NCBI GenBank assembly: GCA_944326175.1
Contig: CALVCY010000115.1
Coordinates: 1 to 11,750, forward strand
Origin: an uncultured Erysipelotrichaceae bacterium
Lineage (GTDB): Bacteria; Bacillota_I; Bacilli_A; Erysipelotrichales; Erysipelotrichaceae
DNA length: 11,750 bases
Reading direction: 5' to 3'
A program made the translations under genes and the position numbers. Shown one piece after another: positions 1-7,722 of the stretch (positions within the stretch are counted from its first letter, which is position 1; every line of letters starts with the position of its first letter). Under the pieces are notes generated by a model. It did no database searches, was not told the DNA's origin, and was given only the letters and a program-made list of their open reading frames with translations.

Positions 1-325
1 ATTGACTGAACCAGCTATCCTTAGTCGCACCATGCCAATGCTTGACACCAACAGGGATATTGATCACATCCCCTGGATGCAGTTCAATGGCTTTTTCACC
101 CCATTGTTGGTACCATCCTTTTCCAGCGGTACAAATCAATATCTGTCCACCACCTTGATCCGCATGGTGGATATGCCAGTTATTGCGACATCCGGGTTCA
201 AATGTCACATTGGAAATATTGATCTGTTGGGTCGATATGGGTGCAAGATACGACTGACCAATAAAATATTGGGCATACGCATCGTTGGGTCGACCTAATG
301 GAAACATCTGTTTGAATTCACTCAT
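1..325 (-). CDS. Cupin-domain protein, 3' end outside the window
   Basis: The first 108 codons are visible; the gene runs off the left edge. The start is ATG at 325-323, preceded by a GGAGG ribosome-binding site (complement of 334-338). The product begins MSEFKQMFPLGRPNDAYAQY. It then shows cupin motif 1 (a Gly-Cys-Arg-Asn-Asn-Trp-His-Ile-His-His stretch followed by a Gly-rich strand, QILICTAGKGWYQ) and cupin motif 2 (HPGDVINIPVGVKHWHG). The histidines in both motifs are the usual metal ligands of a small beta-barrel cupin. Close relatives are generally single-domain cupins found near carboxymuconolactone-decarboxylase-like proteins or oxidoreductases. The substrate is unknown and no enzyme activity can be assigned. 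No signal peptide is seen, so the protein is probably cytoplasmic. The fold is secure; the function is not. Confidence 0.87.
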   Translation of the reverse strand, partial: MSEFKQMFPLGRPNDAYAQYFIGQSYLAPISTQQINISNVTFEPGCRNNWHIHHADQGGGQILICTAGKGWYQQWGEKAIELHPGDVINIPVGVKHWHGATKDSWFSQ

Positions 326-348
326 GGTTTTATCCTCCACATACCATC

Positions 349-354
349 ATTATA
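349..354 (-). promoter_or_regulatory. Candidate -10 box for the cupin gene
   Basis: The minus strand reads TATAAT here, about 24 bases upstream of the cupin start codon. At 17 bp spacing the -35 position reads TGAATA, a poor match, so this is supported mainly by the perfect -10 hexamer and its position. Confidence 0.4.
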
Positions 355-420
355 ATCATCGAAAAACACATTATTCATATTTGATAACTATCGAATTCAT
401 TACGATTGCGAATATGAAAC

Positions 421-448
421 GATCGGCAATCCATAGAGATTGCCGATC
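421..448 (-). terminator. Hairpin terminator after telA
   Basis: A perfect 10-bp inverted repeat (GATCGGCAAT at 421-430, ATTGCCGATC at 439-448) with an 8-base loop starts eight bases beyond the telA stop codon. On the minus strand the stem is followed by GTTTCATATTC, only a weak U tract, so termination may be partial. It separates telA from the cupin gene. Confidence 0.6.
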
Positions 449-455
449 TTTTCAT

Positions 456-1658
456 TTATGCATTGGCCGAACCATCATCATCGCTTTTACGCTGCATGTT
501 CAGATTCAATAATTTACTCTTCAATTCATTTTCGATATTGACCAATTTCACTTCTGCAGCCGCGCGTTTTTCTCTGCCTTCCTGCTGGATCTTCAACACA
601 TCATCCAAGGTAGCGATCAATTCACGATTGGTATTCTCCAATGTCTCGATATCCACGATACCACGTTCGCTTTCCTTCGCTGTTTCCACAGTGGCCATAT
701 GCAGTGTTTTCGCATTGTTTCTCAATAACTCATTGGTCATCTTGGAGACTTCACTTTGAGCCTGCATGGCTTCTTTAGAGTGGTGGATCCCCAATGCCAA
801 TACGATCTGACTCTTCCATAAAGGAATGGTATTGACCAGTGTGGACTGGATCTTTTCCGTCATCAGCGTATCGTTATTCTGGATCAAACGGATCTGTGGT
901 CCCATTTGGATGGATACCATTCGTGTTAATTCCAGATCATGCAATTTCTTTTCAAAACGATCGACTGAATTGACCAAATCATTATAAGCTTGGGCATCTT
1001 CTTGTAAGCCACTGGCTTCCGCTTTGGCTTTCAATTGGGGCAATTCATTGGTCTTGACCATATTCAACTTTTTATATCCAGCCAAGATATACATGGTCAA
1101 TTCTTTCGTATTGACTTGGTTGCGTTCATACAATTGATCTAACAAGGAGATATCTTTTAATAAGGTCACTTGATGATCTTGTAAGATATCGACGATCTTA
1201 TCCACATTCTGTTCAGCATTATCGTACTTGGTCTTCAATTGACCGATGGAATTGGAAGCTTTCTTGAATAGACCAAAGAATCCCTTTTCTTCTTCTTTGG
1301 CATTGAAGCCTTTCAATTCATTGACCAAGTTGGTCAAGGTTTGACCCACTTCACCAAGATCCTTGGTTTGCACATTGGCTAACGCGGTATCGCTAAAATT
1401 GGCGATCTTTTTTTGGGCTGCCGCACCATATTGGATGATGGTGGAAGTCGAGGTGATATCGATCTGTTTGGCAAAATCATCGACTTGTTGTTTTTCACTC
1501 GTACTCAATGCATCTTCATTGAGTTCTTTGGGAATATCAACGGTTTCGACGGCTTTTGCTTCTTGTTGATCCAGTTCACCAAGCACTGTTTCTTTTTCAT
1601 CATCTTGTACATCCAATGTCAATTGGATGGATTGTTGTTGGGGTTTGTTTTCACTCAT
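456..1658 (-). CDS. telA: TelA-family toxic anion resistance protein
   Basis: A 400-residue protein of the TelA/KlaA family (toxic anion resistance, PF05816), first known from plasmid tellurite-resistance determinants and widespread on Firmicute chromosomes, where it is linked to tolerance of envelope stress and cell-wall-active antimicrobials. The sequence shows an acidic, glutamine-rich N-terminus (MSENKPQQQSIQL). A long mainly helical, coiled-coil-prone body follows, with family-typical stretches such as GFFGLFKKA, YERNQVNTKELTMYILAG and NTIPLWKSQIVLALG. The tail is charged, ending KSDDDGSANA. No signal peptide or membrane helix is evident, so it is probably cytoplasmic or peripheral to the membrane. 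ATG at 1658 is preceded by AAAGGGAG. The gene lies 57 bp downstream of the SNF2 helicase on the same strand and may be co-transcribed with it. Length is normal for the family. The biochemical role is not established. Confidence 0.9.
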   Translation of the reverse strand: MSENKPQQQSIQLTLDVQDDEKETVLGELDQQEAKAVETVDIPKELNEDALSTSEKQQVDDFAKQIDITSTSTIIQYGAAAQKKIANFSDTALANVQTKDLGEVGQTLTNLVNELKGFNAKEEEKGFFGLFKKASNSIGQLKTKYDNAEQNVDKIVDILQDHQVTLLKDISLLDQLYERNQVNTKELTMYILAGYKKLNMVKTNELPQLKAKAEASGLQEDAQAYNDLVNSVDRFEKKLHDLELTRMVSIQMGPQIRLIQNNDTLMTEKIQSTLVNTIPLWKSQIVLALGIHHSKEAMQAQSEVSKMTNELLRNNAKTLHMATVETAKESERGIVDIETLENTNRELIATLDDVLKIQQEGREKRAAAEVKLVNIENELKSKLLNLNMQRKSDDDGSANA

Positions 1659-1715
1659 GGTTTCTATTCTCCCTTTGTTATCTATTTTATATGGATATCG
1701 ATGGTTTAACCATGA

Positions 1716-4700
1716 TTAATCTTGGAACAATGAAAGGATTTCATCATTGGTGAATTGGTTCAAACCAACCGCATTGGTTTGTACGAATAGATCACTCAAG
1801 ACTTGTTTTTTATTCTGTAGATCGATGATCCGCTCCTCAATGGTATCTCTGACCACTAATTTGATCACCGTCACATCATTTTCTTGACCGATCCGATAGG
1901 CACGGTCTGTCGCTTGGTTGGTTGCGGATTGGTTCCACCATGGATCATAATGGATCACGGTATTGGCAGCGGTCAGATTCAATCCTGTCCCTCCGGCTTT
2001 TAAAGAAATCAAGAATAATGGTGTGTCATCGTGTTGGAAGGCATCGACCATTTGTTTACGGCTTTCTTTGGAATCGGATCCAGTGAGTTTATAAAAGGCG
2101 ATGCCACGTTGTTTGGCCATATCGGCCAATATATCCAACATGGATGTAAATGATGAGAACAATAACACCTTGTCTCCATCCGCTTTGACATTTTCGATGA
2201 TATCCATGGCCGCAATGGATTTACTGGAATCAAATTCAATGCGCTCATAGATCAATTTCAGATCACAACACATTTGGCGTAATCGGAGCAATAAGGTCAA
2301 CACTTTCATCTTGGATTGACCAGAGGATAGATCCAATTGCCGTAATTCTGTATTCGCAGCCATGACTTGCGCATGGTACATTTGACGTTCTTTTTCATTG
2401 AAATCAATCTTTTGAACCAATTCTTGCTTTTCAGGTAACTCCTTTAAGACTTCTTGTTTGACCCGACGTAAGATGAATGGTTTGACCATGGATTGTAACC
2501 GTTGGATACGATCATCATCTTGATAATGGACGATGGGTTCTTCAAATTCCTTTTTAAAATACTTGTACCCATAAAGGTAACCGGGCATCAGAAAATCAAA
2601 GATGCTCCATAGTTCCGCCAATGAATTCTCGATTGGCGTACCTGTTAATGCCAAGCGATGGGTCGCTTGGATGGCTTTGACGCTTTGGGCATTTTTGGTC
2701 AAGGCATTTTTGATGTATTGCGCTTCATCTAAGATCGCAAGATTGAAGTGTTTATCTTCCAAAAATTCACCATCACGACGCATGTAATCATAGGAGGTCA
2801 ATAACACATCATAATCTTGATAGGTATCATAAATCGCTTTCCGTTGCGATTTTGGTCCAACCACGACACCTACGGTAAGATCACAATGGAATTTATCGAT
2901 CTCATCTTGCCAGTTATAGACCAATGTTGCTGGAGCGATGACAATGGAAGGACCATTTCCTTTCATGCTCTCTAATACCGCCAAGACTTGGATGGTCTTA
3001 CCAAGGCCCATATCATCCGCTAATATCGGATTGAATCCACAATGGAACATAAACACCAACCATTGATACCCAATACGTTGATAATCTCGGAATAATGATT
3101 GGTATTTTTTAGGGATAGTGACGTGATAATCTTGAGAATGGTTGAACGCATCCAATTCCTTTTGGAACGTTTCATCTCGAGAAACACTCATCAAGCCTAA
3201 TCGGTCGAGATCTGCATTTAATGTAGCGACACGATTGGCGGCAACATTGACTTTTCCTTTTTCACTGACATCATCGATATCGACATTGAGATCATCCATC
3301 AATTGCATGGCCGCTTCCAATTGACCATTTTGTTGAAGATCGATGACTTGACCATTCCTTAATTTGATAAAGCGACGTTTACGACGATAAGAACGTAAGA
3401 TCGATCCCCATTCACTACTGTCGATCGATGCATTGGAAAGATCGAGTTCTAATAGGCCATTACTGAAACGTACACCAAGGGAAACTTGGAAATTGGATGG
3501 ATTCATCAATCGCTTGATGGCTTCGGATGCATAGACTTCCCCATAATCTTGGATGGCACGGATGCCATATCGTAAAAAGTCCATGACATTGGGATCGGAT
3601 GGTTCTAACACCATTGCATCCGTTAATGGATCAAAGCTATGTGGTAATTCCATCAAGGTATTATTGATCAAGGTACGATTGGTAAAACCATGGTCATGAT
3701 CTAAGAAACCATTGGGATAAACAACACCATCGATACTATTGAATTCTTCAATGATGACTTGACCTTCATCATTCAAATCGATATATAACTTACAGATACA
3801 CGTTTTACCACTATCGAAATTGATATCCTTGATATCATCATCGAAACCAATGTATTCGATATTCAATTGGTTATTGGCATTGCGTAATATGGCATTGATG
3901 GTCGAATCCATCATATCTCGAGGGATCGATATCCCTTCATTGGGAACTAATTGATCCAATAATCGACCGATATTTTCATTGACGGGCATGATATCCACGC
4001 GTAGATCCGCGTGGATATATTCCGTGGTGATCTGGATATAACCATGATCTTTTAAATAATAGCGATGGATGATTTGACGGGGATCACTATCTGCCCAACA
4101 TAAGAAAGAAAGTTGGACCACTTGAGGATTGATTTGGGTCAAGACTAATGTGGCTTGATCATGGTAAAAAATGATATCCTTGATCAAACCATAGTCACTG
4201 GTGTCTTTTAAACGTTGATAGATCAATGCCCCATACTCTTGAAGTGGGATCCCTGCCATTTCACTACGATCGCGTTTGGATTGTTCCGCCACGAATTGAC
4301 GGATCATTTGGATATAATCATGATCCGTGTCTTCAAAATGGTCGGGAGATAGTTTTAAATTGGTCTTACCAACGGTATAGGTGGATCCAGTATCCACGGC
4401 TTCCAAAAACTCTTGTAAGTTTTTGATGGTATATAGCTTATCGATCCCAGCTTTAAAGCGTAATTTATTATTTTTAAAGTATGGTTTTAGATGAATCGGG
4501 AGATATTGTTTGAAATCGATGGTTTGACCACCCTCATTGAATAGATTTTGTAATGCCGTCGCATTATCCCGATATTTTGCTAAGTTGTAAAGCGTCTCGG
4601 TATGTTCAAATCCTTTCGCTGCCCAATGATAAGTATCGACTTGAGCGATCTTATTGCGATATAACCATAAATACGTCGCATAGGCATGGCAACAGAAAAA

Positions 4701-5015
4701 GTAACCATGGCGTTTACAATCACAATTGAAATCATTCCCTGGTTCCGTTCGAAAGCTATGTTCAAGGGATACGGTGGTCTTTAATAATTCATGACCTTCA
4801 ACATGACTAAAATAAGATTCGATGGTATAAACATCGTAATCCGTATAAAAACTTTCTTTATGTTCTCGATTGATCGTGACCGCAACGATCTTATTGACGA
4901 GATCACGACCTTCTTGGATGGTGGTTGGGAAAGTACGTGCATTGATGGGATTCATGGATTTGAGTAATGGTTCGACCATAGCTTCACTGGTCTTCCGTTT
5001 CATTGATGTGACCAT
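1716..5015 (-). CDS. SNF2-family helicase with N-terminal SWIM zinc finger
   Basis: A 1099-residue DNA-dependent ATPase of the bacterial SNF2 (Swi2/Snf2, superfamily 2) group. Near the N-terminus Cys98-x-Cys100 and Cys108/His110 form a SWIM zinc finger (CxC...CxH). A long central region fits the SNF2-associated domain of bacterial homologues. The ATPase core has all main motifs: Walker A around residues 666-675 (ADDMGLGKT), DEAQ box near 763 (LAILDEAQYIKN), motif III near 790 (LTGTPIENS), motif V near 1001 (SLKAGGTGLNL) and motif VI near 1033 (QATDRAYRIGQ). It is intact, with no frameshift. Such proteins translocate on double-stranded DNA and remodel protein-DNA complexes; bacterial relatives are tied to transcription or repair, but the target here is unknown. 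ATG at 5015 is chosen because AAAGGAG lies eight bases upstream and a good promoter precedes it. It transcribes toward telA. Confidence 0.95.
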   Translation of the reverse strand: MVTSMKRKTSEAMVEPLLKSMNPINARTFPTTIQEGRDLVNKIVAVTINREHKESFYTDYDVYTIESYFSHVEGHELLKTTVSLEHSFRTEPGNDFNCDCKRHGYFFCCHAYATYLWLYRNKIAQVDTYHWAAKGFEHTETLYNLAKYRDNATALQNLFNEGGQTIDFKQYLPIHLKPYFKNNKLRFKAGIDKLYTIKNLQEFLEAVDTGSTYTVGKTNLKLSPDHFEDTDHDYIQMIRQFVAEQSKRDRSEMAGIPLQEYGALIYQRLKDTSDYGLIKDIIFYHDQATLVLTQINPQVVQLSFLCWADSDPRQIIHRYYLKDHGYIQITTEYIHADLRVDIMPVNENIGRLLDQLVPNEGISIPRDMMDSTINAILRNANNQLNIEYIGFDDDIKDINFDSGKTCICKLYIDLNDEGQVIIEEFNSIDGVVYPNGFLDHDHGFTNRTLINNTLMELPHSFDPLTDAMVLEPSDPNVMDFLRYGIRAIQDYGEVYASEAIKRLMNPSNFQVSLGVRFSNGLLELDLSNASIDSSEWGSILRSYRRKRRFIKLRNGQVIDLQQNGQLEAAMQLMDDLNVDIDDVSEKGKVNVAANRVATLNADLDRLGLMSVSRDETFQKELDAFNHSQDYHVTIPKKYQSLFRDYQRIGYQWLVFMFHCGFNPILADDMGLGKTIQVLAVLESMKGNGPSIVIAPATLVYNWQDEIDKFHCDLTVGVVVGPKSQRKAIYDTYQDYDVLLTSYDYMRRDGEFLEDKHFNLAILDEAQYIKNALTKNAQSVKAIQATHRLALTGTPIENSLAELWSIFDFLMPGYLYGYKYFKKEFEEPIVHYQDDDRIQRLQSMVKPFILRRVKQEVLKELPEKQELVQKIDFNEKERQMYHAQVMAANTELRQLDLSSGQSKMKVLTLLLRLRQMCCDLKLIYERIEFDSSKSIAAMDIIENVKADGDKVLLFSSFTSMLDILADMAKQRGIAFYKLTGSDSKESRKQMVDAFQHDDTPLFLISLKAGGTGLNLTAANTVIHYDPWWNQSATNQATDRAYRIGQENDVTVIKLVVRDTIEERIIDLQNKKQVLSDLFVQTNAVGLNQFTNDEILSLFQD

Positions 5016-5046
5016 GGATGAGTCTCCTTTGAATTCATTCCTTCAT

Positions 5047-5075
5047 TATATAGCAATCGATCGTTTCTTGGTCAA
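5047..5075 (-). promoter_or_regulatory. Promoter of the SNF2 helicase gene
   Basis: On the minus strand TTGACC (5075-5070) is followed after 17 bases by TATATA (5052-5047). A perfect TATAAT at 5050-5045 is 19 bases away. Either pairing gives a sigma-70/sigma-A-type promoter about 30 bases upstream of the helicase ATG, followed by the AAAGGAG site. Confidence 0.7.
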
Positions 5076-5104
5076 ACCATACATACAGACGTAAAAATCA
5101 ACCA

Positions 5105-5123
5105 CTATAATTTCCTATAATTT
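5105..5123 (+). promoter_or_regulatory. Tandem TATAAT boxes upstream of the bacteriocin cassette
   Basis: The nonamer CTATAATTT occurs twice ten bases apart (5105-5113 and 5115-5123), giving two perfect TATAAT hexamers on the plus strand. No TTGACA-like -35 lies at 16-18 bases from either, so promoter activity is a guess. If active, it would give a leader of roughly 170 bases before the bacteriocin gene. No better -10/-35 pair was found between here and 5298. Confidence 0.35.
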
Positions 5124-5142
5124 AAAGTAAACCAGCTAAAAT

Positions 5143-5163
5143 AAAGGAGTATAAGTTTTGATG
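5143..5163 (+). promoter_or_regulatory. Shine-Dalgarno followed by a start-stop minicistron
   Basis: AAAGGAG at 5143-5149 is followed after eight bases by TTG (5158-5160), then ATG (5161-5163) and TGA (5164-5166). A ribosome initiating at TTG or ATG would terminate after one or two codons. This may be a regulatory leader, the remnant of a lost gene, or chance. All real genes here end in TAA and use TGG for Trp, so reading TGA as Trp is not supported. Confidence 0.3.
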
Positions 5164-5201
5164 TGAAAAAAATAATTATTTACTAAAAAATTGTTTCACA
5201 T
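5161..5201. repeat. Inverted repeat ATGTGAAA / TTTCACAT with internal palindrome
   Basis: Perfect 8-bp arms (5161-5168 and 5194-5201) enclose 25 bases containing the 12-bp perfect palindrome AAATAATTATTT (5170-5181). It lies 97 bp before the bacteriocin start. It could be an operator for a dimeric regulator or a hairpin in the leader RNA; AT-richness makes the inner palindrome less informative. Confidence 0.45.
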
Positions 5202-5242
5202 TTGGACCTATATCATTAATAATGTAATTAAATAGATAGCTA

Positions 5243-5254
5243 AGAAGTACTTCT
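5243..5254. repeat. 12-bp palindrome AGAAGTACTTCT before the bacteriocin gene
   Basis: A perfect dyad centred 49.5 bp upstream of the bacteriocin ATG, between the candidate promoter region and the ribosome-binding site. Its position suits an operator, but no known regulator motif is recognised. Confidence 0.4.
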
Positions 5255-5297
5255 ATAGATTCAATTATGCAAAGAATTTGCTAGAAAGGAGAAAACA

Positions 5298-5645
5298 ATG
5301 AAAGGTCTGACAAAGTCCTTAGCGACGTTAGGCATTGCTGCGAGTGTAGTACTGTCTCTTGGCTTTAATCATATTGCTGCTAAAGAAGGCCAAATCAACG
5401 ATGAACGAGTAAACTTCATTTATTGGGACCAAAACGAAATCAGTACGTATTGGTCAGGCGTAACCAATAAAATTAGCTACAATAATTACCGCCCCTGCGT
5501 CGGTCCCGCTTATTCTGAATGGTCGTGTGGTGCATTTGCCCATAAAGATGAATATAAAGAATTTTGCCTAGGTGGTGCTTCTCACCATATGCATTCTCTT
5601 GGCAATAAAGATGGCGGGTTTGATTACATCATCAACTACGAATAA
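5298..5645 (+). CDS. Lactococcin-972-like secreted bacteriocin precursor, divergent, three Cys
   Basis: A 115-residue secreted peptide. ATG at 5298 is preceded by AGAAAGGAG with six bases of spacing. Residues 1-28 form a Sec signal peptide: KGLTK at the N-terminus, a hydrophobic core (LGIAASVVLSLGF) and a probable cleavage after HIAA. The mature part of about 87 residues holds Trp52-x-Gly54, a Tyr61-Asn-Asn-Tyr64 pair, Cys67, Cys77 and Cys90, a His-rich patch (SHHMH) and an aromatic C-terminus (GGFDYIINYE). The WxxG/YxxY pattern and Tyr-rich end resemble lactococcin 972, which inhibits septum formation by binding lipid II, but overall similarity is low and lactococcin 972 itself has no cysteine. 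The assignment rests largely on the two downstream genes, which are the standard partners of this bacteriocin family. An odd cysteine number leaves one unpaired, or linked between chains. Confidence 0.72.
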   Translation: MKGLTKSLATLGIAASVVLSLGFNHIAAKEGQINDERVNFIYWDQNEISTYWSGVTNKISYNNYRPCVGPAYSEWSCGAFAHKDEYKEFCLGGASHHMHSLGNKDGGFDYIINYE

Positions 5646-5652
5646 GGAAATT

Positions 5653-5695
5653 GGGTTGAAATGAAGTCATGAATCATTCAACCCTTCTATTTTTA
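5653..5695 (+). terminator. Intrinsic terminator between bacteriocin and transporter genes
   Basis: The stem pairs 5653-5664 with 5674-5684 (GGGTTGA/TCAACCC plus ATGA/TCAT around a one-base bulge) and is followed by TTCTATTTTTA. It starts eight bases after the peptide stop and ends just before the next start codon. It probably lets most transcripts end after the peptide gene, with read-through supplying the transporter. Confidence 0.8.
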
Positions 5696-5700
5696 TAGCT

Positions 5701-7722
5701 ATGAAAAGACTTTTATATATCTTTTTGATCTGTTGGTTCGTTCTATTTTCTTTTGGTCAAGCTTATCCACAATTCAATTTATATGTACAAGATCATCTTC
5801 TATTTTATCAAGCAAATGATCCCACTTTGGATAATGCCATGGTTTCAGTCAATTTAGAATTGAATTCAGCTGATCCACAAGACTTTCACAACGACATGAA
5901 TGACATTTTCACTGACGAAAATGTCTATTTCTCTAGGTATTTTTCTGATGAAAATAATGGTGGAGCCAGAAAAACACAACTCTATTTATCGGATCTAGCA
6001 GCGCAAAAAGTAGTGTCGATCATTGGTAGTGAATGGGCCAATACGATCAATCAAAACCAAGATAATGTAAACCAACATCACTTACCCATGATATTTCCAA
6101 CTGAAAAATTAGATGTTGATGGAGTCAGCAATGACGATGAGGTTGGCGGATTTTTCCTTTTTGGATGTCAATGCGAAAATTTAGATGATCGTCTAGAATA
6201 CGGATTTTCAAAATTATCAGCAGATTATGATTTTAACTATCAGATCCAATACAGTGCTAATGCATTGAATTTTGATTATGCATATACTTTCGCTCCAAAT
6301 CTAAAACTCGTAATTTTTGTTGCCTTTGTCGTTTGGGCTTGTTTCCTTTTTACACTAATTAGTCGACGAAAAGAGATTGGATTATTAAAGTTAGAAGGGA
6401 TCTCTAATACACGAATTTTCTTTAAGTATTCACAAGCTCCTTTCCTACTAGTTTTATTGATATCGTTTTTGATTTCATTGTTGATAGGGGCACTCTTATT
6501 AAGACAATACCCATCACTTATCGCCGTATTTTCATTATTTTGTGTTATCCAATTAGCTTCGATGGGATTGCTCAGTCAACTGCTTTTACTAACACTACTT
6601 TTTTTAATCAGGACGATCCAAGGCGTTTCAAGCATTAAAGGACAATCGAGCGCAAATGCTATACTATCGCTCTCCATGACATTCAAATTGATTCTGATCA
6701 TCATTTTAATGCCTCAGGTAGCACCAATGGGAAGAGCAGTAATTGAATCGATTCGATATACCAGCAATTATGTTGCTAACAAAGATCTCTATACCGATTT
6801 GTATATGTTCAATGAAGGGATCCCTTCTAATCTTACATATGAAATGATTGGATCAAAACCATTGCTTGCAATAAATGATATTTTTAAACAAAACAATGAC
6901 CTGTTTACTTATTCACCTGGAATGTTCCCATTAGATGGATCGATGAATAACGTTCTTTATGCTGTTAGAGTAGACCAAGGTTACATTGAACAATTTTTGG
7001 ACTATCAAAATTTGTATGATCCATCTCAACCGTTAATAATCTTCCCCACAGGGTATCCTTATAAAGAAAAAATGACTGAATTGATATGGGAGGAAATGCA
7101 ATTTAATAATCCGCAATTGATTCAAACTGATTTACAAGTCATCGAAATCGATCTCGATGATTTTAAGTCTTATGATCTATACGATATCCTTACTGATGTC
7201 AATGTGAACCAACCTCTATATATGTACTCTTATCCCCCTGAATTGCAGGGTCAACTCAATTTTATGTATCTGACCATAGAACCAACTATTATTTCCCCAC
7301 AAGAATATGTCGATGAAGTATTCGCTTCCCAAGGATTCTCACCACTTTTTCGCCTTTCTCCAGTTAAAGAACAGTTAACAGATCTATATGAAAGCTACAT
7401 GAATATTGCGTTACAAACTATTTTTCAAACTGGCGCTTTCTTTTTTGCACTCATTATTTTGGTAATCATTTCAACAATCACGATACGGTACTTACAGTCC
7501 AACGAAATCACCGTTTGGTCTTTTGAGGGACTACTGTATAAAATCAAATACCGCTATTTCCTGTACTTATTATTACCAACAATCATAGGATTTGGTATTT
7601 GTACTATTTTTGGACTATTCTCTAGCGTAAAATCCGCTATACTCACTTTATTGATAGTCGTCTTCCTAGAAGTAATTGTTTATGAATGCAGTTTCAGATG
7701 GAGAAACCGATATGGAAATTAA
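5701..7722 (+). CDS. Bacteriocin-associated integral membrane protein (DUF1430, putative immunity/transport permease)
   Basis: A 673-residue multi-pass protein of the kind that accompanies lactococcin-972-type bacteriocins (DUF1430, bacteriocin-associated putative immunity protein). The helix layout is duplicated. A first half has one N-terminal helix (residues 3-20), an extracytoplasmic domain (about 22-200) and helices near 202-220, 246-266 and 272-305. A second half has a helix near 320-343, an extracytoplasmic domain (about 344-570) and helices near 577-598, 616-640 and 643-663. This resembles FtsX/MacB-like ABC permeases (inference). With the ATPase overlapping its 3' end it should form a membrane complex for producer self-protection or peptide export. 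ATG at 5701 has no visible Shine-Dalgarno: the preceding bases are the T-tract of the terminator. No ATG, GTG or TTG lies upstream in frame before the TGA at 5662, so the start is accepted for its signal-like first helix. Confidence 0.85.
   Translation: MKRLLYIFLICWFVLFSFGQAYPQFNLYVQDHLLFYQANDPTLDNAMVSVNLELNSADPQDFHNDMNDIFTDENVYFSRYFSDENNGGARKTQLYLSDLAAQKVVSIIGSEWANTINQNQDNVNQHHLPMIFPTEKLDVDGVSNDDEVGGFFLFGCQCENLDDRLEYGFSKLSADYDFNYQIQYSANALNFDYAYTFAPNLKLVIFVAFVVWACFLFTLISRRKEIGLLKLEGISNTRIFFKYSQAPFLLVLLISFLISLLIGALLLRQYPSLIAVFSLFCVIQLASMGLLSQLLLLTLLFLIRTIQGVSSIKGQSSANAILSLSMTFKLILIIILMPQVAPMGRAVIESIRYTSNYVANKDLYTDLYMFNEGIPSNLTYEMIGSKPLLAINDIFKQNNDLFTYSPGMFPLDGSMNNVLYAVRVDQGYIEQFLDYQNLYDPSQPLIIFPTGYPYKEKMTELIWEEMQFNNPQLIQTDLQVIEIDLDDFKSYDLYDILTDVNVNQPLYMYSYPPELQGQLNFMYLTIEPTIISPQEYVDEVFASQGFSPLFRLSPVKEQLTDLYESYMNIALQTIFQTGAFFFALIILVIISTITIRYLQSNEITVWSFEGLLYKIKYRYFLYLLLPTIIGFGICTIFGLFSSVKSAILTLLIVVFLEVIVYECSFRWRNRYGN

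Noticed and set aside
2..512. Plus-strand frames opposite the cupin and telA genes
   Set aside because: They are antisense to genes with clear domains and good ribosome-binding sites on the minus strand.
1701..1713. ATGGTT/AACCAT palindrome between the helicase and telA genes as a terminator
   Set aside because: The arms are six bases with a one-base centre and no U tract; it cannot form a stable terminator hairpin.
5158..5190. Alternative genetic code with TGA as Trp, giving a short peptide from ATG 5161
   Set aside because: The long genes use TGG for Trp without in-frame TGA, and the resulting frame is only eight codons long.
7676..7711. TTG start for the ABC ATPase
   Set aside because: It adds 12 residues unlike the family's N-terminus, while ATG 7712 has a GGAG site at eight bases.
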